This document shows positions 57,994 through 64,000 of a stretch of DNA of 64,000 nt, in pieces. Within the stretch, counting starts at the first letter, position 1, and each line of letters starts with the position of its first letter. The stretch covers positions 25,785-89,784 of the forward strand of contig CAKTFI010000001.1 in NCBI GenBank assembly GCA_934555865.1, written 5' to 3'. A model generated the notes under the pieces. It did not search any database, was not told the origin of the DNA, and saw only the letters and a list, made by a program, of their open reading frames with translations. Made by a program: the position numbers and the translations under genes. This DNA comes from an uncultured Christensenellaceae bacterium (GTDB lineage: Bacteria; Bacillota; Clostridia; Christensenellales; Christensenellaceae).

Positions 57994-58033
57994 AGAAAAA
58001 GCACAGGACCTTCGTTTGGTTCCGTGCTTTTTT
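57994..58033. terminator. Terminator between convergent genes
   Basis: AAAAAGCACAGGA / TCCGTGCTTTTTT with a CCTTCGTTTGGT loop, T-run on both strands. Confidence 0.75.
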
Positions 58034-58058
58034 GTGCGAAAATTTGCTTGTCCGCGCC

Positions 58059-58619
58059 TTATGCGAGCGGGTTGCCCTCTCCGTCCAGCATGGGCAGCGG
58101 GGCGAGGAATTGAATGTCCGTGCGCCGCGCGGCATCGCCCTCGGCCAGCGCGGCCATGCGCCCCACGATCTGTCCGCCTGCCTTTTCCACGAGGGCTTCT
58201 AGCGCCTTTAGGGATTCGCCGGTGCTGATGACATCGTCCACGATGAGCACCCGGCGGCCGGCCAGCAGCTTCGTCTCGCGGTCACCGAGGTAGAGCGTCT
58301 GCGTATTCTTGGTCGTGATGGACTGCACCTCGACCGAGATGGGGTTGGGCATATAGACCTTGAGCCCCTTGCGCGCCACGACATATTCGTTGACGCCGCT
58401 CTGCCGCGCCATTTCGTGCACGAGGGGGATGCCCTTGGACTCCGCCGTGATGAGGATGTCGTGTTCCGGGGCGATCTTTAGAAGCTCTGCCGCGCAGCGG
58501 GTCGTGAGCTCTACATCGCCGAACAGGATGAAGGCGGCGATGCTCAGGGATTCATTGAGCGGGCACACGAGCAGATCGCGCTCCAGCCCGGCCACTTGCA
58601 ATGTATAGTAGGAATGCAT
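58059..58619 (-). CDS. Phosphoribosyltransferase, Apt-like
   Basis: Type I phosphoribosyltransferase of 186 residues. The PRPP motif is RVLIVDDVISTGES near residue 122, preceded by the AESKGIPLVHEMA purine-type loop. It resembles adenine/xanthine phosphoribosyltransferases and PurR-like effector domains but has no DNA-binding head. Base specificity is not clear. GAGGT lies ten bases before the start. It follows murA by 24 bases on the same strand. Confidence 0.82.
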   Translation of the reverse strand: MHSYYTLQVAGLERDLLVCPLNESLSIAAFILFGDVELTTRCAAELLKIAPEHDILITAESKGIPLVHEMARQSGVNEYVVARKGLKVYMPNPISVEVQSITTKNTQTLYLGDRETKLLAGRRVLIVDDVISTGESLKALEALVEKAGGQIVGRMAALAEGDAARRTDIQFLAPLPMLDGEGNPLA

Positions 58620-58643
58620 GGTGTATATACCTCAAAATAAAGA

Positions 58644-59939
58644 TTATTGGAAATCCAAGTCCAGTTCGACGGCCTCTTCCTCGACGGGGACACGGGAAAT
58701 CTCTGCCCCGAGCGCGATGAGCTTATCCTCGATATGGTCATAGCCGCGGTCGACATATTTGATGTTGTAGATCTCGGTCGTGCCCTCGGCCATGAGCCCG
58801 GCGATGATGAGCGCCGCACCAGCCCGGAGGTCGCTGGCCTTGACCTGCGCGCCGGTCAGGCGCTCCACCCCGCGCACGACGGCGATGCGGTCGTCGATCG
58901 TCACCTGCGCGCCCATCCGGCGGATCTCGTCGATGTGCTTGAAGCGCGCCTCGAAGATGTTTTCCACGATGACACTTGTGCCCTCGGCTGTACTCAAAAG
59001 GACGGTTGCCGGCTGTTGCAGGTCGGTCGGGAACCCGGGGTAGGGATAGGTTTTGATGTTGGCGGCGTGCAGGCGCTTCGGCGCGCGCACACGGATGGCG
59101 TCGTCCAATTCCTCGATCTCTGCGCCCATCTCAAGCATCTTGGCGGTGAGCGCGTCCATATGCATGGGGACGATGTTTTTGACAAGCACATCGCCCTTGG
59201 TGGCCGCGGCGGCGATCATGAGTGTGCCCGCCTCGATCTGGTCGGGGATGATGCTGTAATTGCAGCCGTGCAGCCGCTCGACGCCGCGGATGCGGATGGT
59301 GTCCGTCCCGACGCCGCGGATGCGCGCGCCCATCTGGTTTAGGAAGTTGGCGACATCGACGACATGCGGTTCCTTGGCCGCGTTGATGAGCGTGGTGTTG
59401 CCTTCGGCCAGCACGGCCGAGAGCATGATGTTGATGGTCGCGCCCACGGATACTTGGTCGAAATAGATCTCACATCCGGTCAGGCGGTCAGCCTTGGCAT
59501 GAAACACACCATAGTCGGTGTCGACCGCCGCGCCGAGCGCGGTCAGTCCCTTGATATGCAGGTCGATTGGGCGGCTCCCGATGTCGCAGCCGCCGGGGAG
59601 GTACACGCCGGTGTCCTTGAAGCGACCGAGCAGCGCGCCCACAAAGTAGTAGGAAGCACGCAGCCGACGCGCCAAGCTGATGCGGACATCGCCGTGCGAA
59701 ACGGGGCGCGTGTCGATCACAACGGTCGTACGGTCCCGGAACTGGATCTTCGCGCCGAGGCGGTTTAGAATGTTTAATAAAATGATGACATCGTCGATGT
59801 GCGGGACATTTTCGATGGTAAAGACATCGGAAGCCAGCAGCGTGGCCGGGAGAATGGCGACAGCTGCATTTTTGGCGCCGCCGACGCAGACTTCGCCGCG
59901 CAGGGGTTTTCCGCCGTGAATGACAAATTTTTCTTCCAT
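58644..59939 (-). CDS. murA: UDP-N-acetylglucosamine 1-carboxyvinyltransferase
   Basis: First committed enzyme of peptidoglycan synthesis, 431 residues, adding enolpyruvate to UDP-GlcNAc. GGAKNAAV at residue 20 and the catalytic loop PGGCDIGSRPID near residue 115, with the Cys that fosfomycin alkylates, are intact, so sensitivity to that drug is expected from this copy. The ribosome binding site GGAG is about 12 bases before the start. Many Clostridia have two murA genes; only this one is in the window. Confidence 0.95.
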   Translation of the reverse strand: MEEKFVIHGGKPLRGEVCVGGAKNAAVAILPATLLASDVFTIENVPHIDDVIILLNILNRLGAKIQFRDRTTVVIDTRPVSHGDVRISLARRLRASYYFVGALLGRFKDTGVYLPGGCDIGSRPIDLHIKGLTALGAAVDTDYGVFHAKADRLTGCEIYFDQVSVGATINIMLSAVLAEGNTTLINAAKEPHVVDVANFLNQMGARIRGVGTDTIRIRGVERLHGCNYSIIPDQIEAGTLMIAAAATKGDVLVKNIVPMHMDALTAKMLEMGAEIEELDDAIRVRAPKRLHAANIKTYPYPGFPTDLQQPATVLLSTAEGTSVIVENIFEARFKHIDEIRRMGAQVTIDDRIAVVRGVERLTGAQVKASDLRAGAALIIAGLMAEGTTEIYNIKYVDRGYDHIEDKLIALGAEISRVPVEEEAVELDLDFQ

Positions 59940-60004
59940 CGGGGTAGGGGTACTCCTTTACAAATTGGGCCGCGGGGCCCTGAGATCGTTCCAAGCGTTG
60001 GCGC

Positions 60005-60940
60005 TCAGAACATTTTTTTCTTCCAGAAGATCGCGGCCACCACCGCTGTCGCCACAAGCGAGATCCCGAGGACGATGTAGAACCCCCAGGGATTGTTGAG
60101 GAACGGCATGGAGGCGAAATTCATGCCCCAGAACCCGGAAAAGATGGAGGGGATCGCCATGACGATGGTCATCGAGGCGAGGAATTTCGTGACGATGTTC
60201 AGGTTGTTAGAGACGAGGGAGGCAAAGGCGTCCATCGTCCCGGAGAGGATCTCCATATAGATGCCGGCCATTTCGATGGCCTGCTTGTTCTCGATGATGA
60301 CATCTTCCAGAAGATCGGAATCTTCCTCATATTTTAGTATATTATGGCTGCGCATGATTTTTTCCAGGATCACCTCGTTGGCCTTGAGGGAGGTGGAAAA
60401 ATAGACGAGCGACTTGCTGAGGCGCAGCATCTGGATGAGCTCCCGGTTGCGCATGGATTTGTGCAGCATGTTCTCCAGCCGTTCGGAGGCCTTGTCGATC
60501 ATGCGCAGGTACCGCAGGTACTTGGTCGCGTTGCGGTAGAGCAATTGTAATAAAAAGCGCGTCTTCTTCGCCGTGTCAAAGTCGCGGACACGGTTGTTCC
60601 AGAAATCCTCCGCCAACGCGGTCTCTTCCAGGCAGACGGTGATGATGTTCTGCTGCGTGAGAAATACACCAAGCGGAATGGTCTCATACGAAAAGCCGTC
60701 GTTGGTGGGGACGATGTGCGGGATGTCCACGATGATCGTGTTGACGCCGTCCTCATAGTCGATACGGGCGGATTCCTCTTCGTCGAGCGGCGCCCGCAAA
60801 AGCTCCGCATCGATGCCGAGCTCAGCCGATACCGCGTCGATCTCCGTCCCCGAAGGGTCGCCCAGATGGATCCACGCACCCGGCTCAATCTCGGAAAGTT
60901 CCCGCATGGTTCCCGTTGTTGTTGAAAGAATTTTGATCAA
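60005..60940 (-). CDS. corA: CorA-type magnesium transporter
   Basis: Homopentameric Mg2+ channel of 311 residues. A large cytoplasmic domain (about 1-245) precedes two membrane helices, joined by the GMN selectivity signature (FWGMNF near residue 282). The best start is a TTG at 60940, since family members begin with the MIKI strand and the first internal ATG (60907) has no ribosome binding site. A stem-loop lies directly ahead of the TTG and covers its weak GGGTG. Promoter at 61096-61124. Confidence 0.9.
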   Translation of the reverse strand: MIKILSTTTGTMRELSEIEPGAWIHLGDPSGTEIDAVSAELGIDAELLRAPLDEEESARIDYEDGVNTIIVDIPHIVPTNDGFSYETIPLGVFLTQQNIITVCLEETALAEDFWNNRVRDFDTAKKTRFLLQLLYRNATKYLRYLRMIDKASERLENMLHKSMRNRELIQMLRLSKSLVYFSTSLKANEVILEKIMRSHNILKYEEDSDLLEDVIIENKQAIEMAGIYMEILSGTMDAFASLVSNNLNIVTKFLASMTIVMAIPSIFSGFWGMNFASMPFLNNPWGFYIVLGISLVATAVVAAIFWKKKMF

Positions 60941-61095
60941 GCTACACCCGCTTTCTCAAAGCGGGCGGTCTTGTCACAGTCCGCTTTGCGTTGTCAAATT
61001 TGCCAAAAGAGAATCGTTTGCTTTACACAAAGGGTCTGTATCCAAATCTTCTACCTCATCCATACAAACTTTGCTCCCAGGGAGCATCCATGAAA
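60941..61095 (-). promoter_or_regulatory. Structured leader of corA
   Basis: A leader of about 150 bases with two hairpins: TGCTCCC / GGGAGCA at 61072-61086 and CCCGCTTT / AAAGCGGG at 60948-60965, the latter placed over the ribosome binding site. No U-run follows either. I do not see the M-box magnesium riboswitch consensus. Translational control is inferred only. Confidence 0.4.
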
Positions 61096-61124
61096 ATTAT
61101 AAACTTTTTGTGATGGAAAAGCAA
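61096..61124 (-). promoter_or_regulatory. Promoter of corA
   Basis: On the minus strand TTGCTT, 17-bp spacer, TATAAT. Confidence 0.65.
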
Positions 61125-61140
61125 CCCACCGCCGCCCTGT

Positions 61141-61168
61141 TTGCAGGGAGGGGAATCTGGTGTATAAT
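61141..61168 (+). promoter_or_regulatory. Promoter of the DUF951-lepB operon
   Basis: TTGCAG, 16-bp spacer, TATAAT; leader of about 18 bases. Confidence 0.7.
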
Positions 61169-61192
61169 CAATAAAAAAGGGGGGGCGGGACT

Positions 61193-61378
61193 ATGCAGGC
61201 ATATCCGGTGGGGACATGGGTTGAAACCAAAAAGCAGCACCCTTGCGGGAGCAAGGAATGGAAGGTGATCCGCGCGGGCGCGGATTATAAGATCCAGTGC
61301 GCCGGCTGCGGGCGGATCGTCATGTTACCCTATGAGGAACTGAAAAAACGGGTGAAGCGGGTGATCGAGCATGAATGA
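61193..61378 (+). CDS. DUF951 protein
   Basis: Small protein of 61 residues: beta-barrel-like start (PVGTWVETKKQHPCGS) with a zinc-type CAGCG pair later and a basic C-terminal helix. DUF951 is broadly conserved in Firmicutes, often next to ribosome or tRNA genes, and a nucleic-acid role is assumed. GGGGGGG lies upstream. The last eight bases overlap lepB. Confidence 0.88.
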   Translation: MQAYPVGTWVETKKQHPCGSKEWKVIRAGADYKIQCAGCGRIVMLPYEELKKRVKRVIEHE

Positions 61379-61916
61379 GGGCAACGCAAAGAAAATCCGT
61401 GTGATGAAGGAAACGATGAGCGTGATTGCCTGCTTTGCGGCTGCGCTCATCGCCGCGATTTGCATTCGGATGTTTGTATTCGAGCTGGTGCGGGTTGACG
61501 GGAATTCCATGAAGCCGACGCTCTATGACGGGCAGACGCTGTTTGTGGAGAAGATCTCCCTGCATACGGGCAACATCCAGCGCGGCGATATTGTGATCGT
61601 GCACTATCCGAACCGCAAGGGCGCGTTCGTCAAGCGCGTGGTGGGCGTCGCCGGCGACCGGATCGCGGTGCAGGACGGTGCACTGTATGTCAACGGCGAA
61701 AAGCAGGAGGAACCTTATACCCTGGAGGACACCATGCGCTGGGACACGGAGGAGACCGTCGTCCCCGAAGGGTGCTACTATGTCATGGGTGATAACCGCA
61801 ACGATTCCATGGACAGCCGCAGCATCGGGCCGATCGCCAAGGACGCGTTTATCGGCAAGGCGCAATTCGTGCTCTGGCCACTCGGGGACATCCACTCGCT
61901 CTATGCCGGCGGCTGA
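61371..61916 (+). CDS. lepB: Signal peptidase I
   Basis: Membrane serine protease of 181 residues that removes signal peptides from exported proteins. One N-terminal membrane helix (about 15-35), catalytic Ser in GNSMKPTL near residue 46, and the general-base Lys in FVKRVVGVAGD near residue 87; the later GDNRNDSMDSR box is also present. Starts within the DUF951 stop region. The window encodes several of its likely substrates. Confidence 0.94.
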   Translation: MNEGNAKKIRVMKETMSVIACFAAALIAAICIRMFVFELVRVDGNSMKPTLYDGQTLFVEKISLHTGNIQRGDIVIVHYPNRKGAFVKRVVGVAGDRIAVQDGALYVNGEKQEEPYTLEDTMRWDTEETVVPEGCYYVMGDNRNDSMDSRSIGPIAKDAFIGKAQFVLWPLGDIHSLYAGG

Positions 61917-61941
61917 GGCCGGCGGGGAAAGGAGAAGGCCG

Positions 61942-63105
61942 ATGCATTTGCTGATCTGCAACGCAGGGAGCACATCGCTCAAATTGAAGCTATACGACAT
62001 GCCCGCGGAACGGGTGCTGGCCGAATGCCGGATGGATCGCATCGGCGATGCGGCGGGCGGAGATTTTTCCTATCGCGACGCACAGCGGGAACACCGGGAG
62101 AGCGGTGTGATCCTCGAAAACTATGCAGCGGGGCTGCAAAAGTTCTTAGCCTGCCTGGGCGAGGAGGAGCTTCGCGCAGTGGAGGCCGTCGGGTTCAAAT
62201 CCGTCCTTTCCCGCGGGCACACCGGGGTGCACCGCATCGACGAGGCGGTGTTGCAGGGCATGCGGGACTACCTCTCGGTTGCGCCGGTGCACAACCGCTG
62301 CTATTTGGAGGTCATCGGCGTGTTCCGCGCGCTGCTGCCGGGCGTGCCGCTTGTCGGTGCGTTTGAGACGTCGTTTCACGAAACGCTGGCGCCCGCGGCA
62401 TACACCTATGCCGTCCCCTATGCCTGGCAGGAGGAATACGGCGTGCGGCGCTATGGCTATCACGGCGCATCGCATTCCTATGTGGCGGATGTGCTGACCG
62501 AGCGGCTTGGGACGCACTACCGGGCGGTTTCCTGCCACCTGGGCGGGAGCAGCTCCCTCGCGGCGATCGTCAACGGGCGGAGCCGGGAGACCAGCTTTGG
62601 GCTCTCCCTGCAGGCGGGCGTGCCGCAAAGCAACCGCTGCGGCGACATCGACCCGTTTATCCTGTTCCACATGCTGCAGAACGGCTACACGCCGGAGCAG
62701 CTGAAAACGGCGTTGGAAAAGGAGAGCGGCCTCAAGGGCATCTCGGGGCTGAGCGGCGACCTGCGCGACCTGCAAAAGGCGGCGGCAGAGGGGCACGCCC
62801 GCGCGGCGCTGGCCATCGAGATCTACTGCCGCGAGATCGCGCGGTATATCGGCGGGTATGCGGCGCTCATGAACGGGCTGGACGCCATCGCCTTTACGGG
62901 CGGGACGGGCGAGCACAGTGACCTGGTGCGCGCCAAGGTGCTTGCGCATTTTGCCTATCTCGGGGCGACGCCGCCCGGGGCCGCGCAGCCGGGACAGATC
63001 TGCGAGGTGAGCGGCGAGGATAGCCGTATCCGCGTGTTCGTCATTCCGGCGAATGAGGAATTGGGCGTGGCGCGTAAGACCTATGCGGCGCTGCACGAGG
63101 ATTGA
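61942..63105 (+). CDS. Divergent acetate-kinase-like protein
   Basis: Protein of 387 residues of the acetate/propionate kinase family: CNAGSTSLKLKL at the start, APVHNRCYLEVI, RRYGYHGASH (catalytic His region), CGDIDPF and IAFTGGTGEHS near the end. Two key motifs differ: the HRVVHGG box is replaced by FKSVLSRGH, and the FDTAFH aspartate is a glutamate (FETSFH). Activity with acetate is therefore doubtful; it may use another short acid or have lost activity. AAAGGAGAA precedes the start. A pduL gene elsewhere in the window could supply acyl phosphate. Confidence 0.75.
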   Translation: MHLLICNAGSTSLKLKLYDMPAERVLAECRMDRIGDAAGGDFSYRDAQREHRESGVILENYAAGLQKFLACLGEEELRAVEAVGFKSVLSRGHTGVHRIDEAVLQGMRDYLSVAPVHNRCYLEVIGVFRALLPGVPLVGAFETSFHETLAPAAYTYAVPYAWQEEYGVRRYGYHGASHSYVADVLTERLGTHYRAVSCHLGGSSSLAAIVNGRSRETSFGLSLQAGVPQSNRCGDIDPFILFHMLQNGYTPEQLKTALEKESGLKGISGLSGDLRDLQKAAAEGHARAALAIEIYCREIARYIGGYAALMNGLDAIAFTGGTGEHSDLVRAKVLAHFAYLGATPPGAAQPGQICEVSGEDSRIRVFVIPANEELGVARKTYAALHED

Positions 63106-63121
63106 GTTTTCCGGGAAATAC

Positions 63122-63156
63122 AAAACCGGGGCCGAGGGATACGGCTCCGGTTTTTT
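63122..63156 (+). terminator. Terminator of the lepB operon
   Basis: AAAACCGGGGCCG / CGGCTCCGGTTTT followed by TT and GATG; 17 bases after the stop. Confidence 0.85.
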
Positions 63157-63286
63157 GATGCAGAAATGGGTTTGCACTGGGCATTTTTTGCGGGCACAAG
63201 GGCCCGGTCGTCCCTACGCCGCCGGATGGCCTTGCGGGGGGAAAAAATCCACCAGTGGGGGCGCCTCCTTGTTGGCGGGCATGCCG

Positions 63287-63760
63287 CTAGAGCGGCCGCA
63301 CCAGGAACAGACAGGGGTTGGCTGCGTCCCAATAGTCCGGCAGCGTTTGCAGCGGCAAAAAGCCCTGCGAGAGGTAAAAGGCGCGCGTGCGCGCATATCC
63401 CTCGTCCGGGGAGGCGGCGTCCAGCGTCTTGACATGCAGCAGGCGGTAGCCCTGTGCGCGGCAGCCGGCGACGGCGCGGCGCATGAGCGCCGCGCCGACC
63501 CCACATCGGTGAAAGTCGGGCAGCACGCCCATCACATAGATCTCGCAGGCGGCGGGGGAAGTCTCTTGTAGGGCGAGGAAGCCCACGACCTTCCCGTCTC
63601 GCCGGGCGAGCAGCACGGGTAGATCCGCGCACCGGGCGGTATAGGCTTCCCGGGCGGAATCAATCCCGAACCACGCGGGCAGCGCGCGGAGGATGCGGTC
63701 TGCGGCCTGCCGCTTTTCGGCGGGCGATGCGCCATAGGCGACTTCGAGGGCGGCGCTCAT
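63287..63760 (-). CDS. GNAT-family acetyltransferase
   Basis: Acetyltransferase of 157 residues with motif A VMGVLPDFHRCGVGAALM near residue 76 and a late AFYLSQGF. The target is unknown. Its start codon overlaps the stop of the upstream aldose-epimerase-like gene (ATGA), so the two were one operon before the latter was broken. Confidence 0.85.
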   Translation of the reverse strand: MSAALEVAYGASPAEKRQAADRILRALPAWFGIDSAREAYTARCADLPVLLARRDGKVVGFLALQETSPAACEIYVMGVLPDFHRCGVGAALMRRAVAGCRAQGYRLLHVKTLDAASPDEGYARTRAFYLSQGFLPLQTLPDYWDAANPCLFLVRPL

Positions 63761-63942
63761 GAAAGCAGAGTGGCGGAATAGCGGAGCGTGTGCGTCTCCC
63801 CGGGCTGCACCGTGCGAACGAAGGGCTTATCCTCGAAATTGCCGGTCTCATCCGCATAGGCGTTGAGGCCGACCCAGGGCTCCAGGCAGAGGTAGTCGGC
63901 GCGCGCGCCCGGCTTGGTCCACACACCCAGACGATCCGCGTT
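63757..63942 (-). pseudogene. Aldose 1-epimerase-like gene, only the 3' end
   Basis: Open minus-strand end of 61 codons, containing LGVWTKPGA, LCLEPWVGL and ending RYSATLLS, which matches the C-terminus of GalM/LacX-like aldose epimerases. Its 5' part is absent: going upstream the frame hits TAA at 63945-63943 and the DNA beyond is unrelated. Either a real truncation or an assembly join. Confidence 0.65.
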
Positions 63943-64000
63943 TTATTGCGTTGGGAGCCAGAATGGAAAAGCTGCGTGAGGAGCATGAGGCGGGGCTTCT
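63930..64000 (+). CDS. Partial frame like a type I restriction R-subunit end
   Basis: Plus-strand open frame running off the window, reading DDPRFIALGARMEKLREEHE. This resembles the C-terminal helical region of HsdR (DUF3387-type phrase LxERLExLRExYE). It has no start within the window and overlaps the epimerase remnant head-on. Too short for certainty. Confidence 0.3.

Noticed and set aside
60941-61095. M-box magnesium riboswitch before corA
   Set aside because: The leader is about the right size but none of the conserved M-box blocks could be found.

Overview
The window reads as a piece of chromosome from a high-GC, endospore-forming member of the Clostridia. Evidence for this: a stage II sporulation protein R gene with a forespore-type (sigma-F-like) promoter, a large Alu-domain SRP RNA of the Gram-positive type, a rho-rpmE-prmC-prfA-ywlC-ywlE-rpiB-upp gene order like that of Bacillus and Clostridia, a sodium-pump decarboxylase beta subunit, PduL-type phosphotransacetylase, VanY- and NlpC/P60-type wall hydrolases, and ordinary AGGAGG ribosome binding sites with TTG(A/C)xx-N17-TATAAT promoters. 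The species cannot be named from the sequence alone.

Layout. 0-9 kb: small independent units (P-loop kinase, EamA exporter, a two-gene sodium-pump operon, class II aldolase, acetyltransferase, a four-repeat peptidoglycan-binding NlpC/P60 hydrolase, thioesterase, serine hydrolase). 9.5-20.3 kb: the conserved housekeeping block, with spoIIR, DUF1934, a metal-beta-lactamase-fold hydrolase, rho, rpmE, a DUF1385 protein, release factor 1 and its methylase, threonylcarbamoyl-AMP synthase, an arginine-phosphatase-like protein, ribose-5-phosphate isomerase B, uracil phosphoribosyltransferase and the SRP RNA. 21-28 kb: an AT-richer accessory island with an M3 lipoprotein peptidase, two Xre-type regulators with inverted-repeat sites nearby, small membrane and zinc-ribbon proteins, and two related lipoprotein genes of which one has an in-frame stop codon. 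A perfect 40-bp repeat carrying a promoter flanks the first part of this island.

28-46 kb: GGGtGRT protein with its NifU-like partner, tyrS-yigZ, a large CARDB-like surface protein, an amino-acid kinase, tag, VanY peptidase, thyA-folA, pduL, an esterase, a methyltransferase with pepT, gnd, a MATE exporter divergent from a MerR regulator. 46-54 kb: cysK followed by an unusual fusion of methylthioadenosine/SAH nucleosidase with a YwlG-type protein, an orphan two-domain adenine methyltransferase carrying its own helix-turn-helix, cyclophilin, DUF4364, and a tRNA-Val / 6S-like RNA / tRNA-Gln cluster, then a homocysteine methyltransferase. 54-64 kb: small regulator and lipoproteins, an alpha-oxoamine synthase plus short-chain reductase pair, a phosphoribosyltransferase with murA, corA with a structured leader, DUF951-lepB-acetate-kinase-like operon, an acetyltransferase and the broken end of an aldose-epimerase gene that meets what looks like a type I restriction subunit fragment.

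How parts work together: cysK, the nucleosidase fusion and mmuM point to active recycling of sulfur and methyl groups; PduL and the acetate-kinase-like protein could form the acyl-phosphate to carboxylate step of fermentation, although the kinase is divergent; thyA-folA is a self-contained thymidylate and folate unit. I found no CRISPR array, no complete insertion sequence and no replication origin. The signals I consider most worth pursuing are the nucleosidase-YwlG fusion, the HTH-dimethyltransferase, the regulated lipoprotein module at 26 kb, the promoter-bearing repeat around the M3 peptidase, and the abrupt junction at the right edge.
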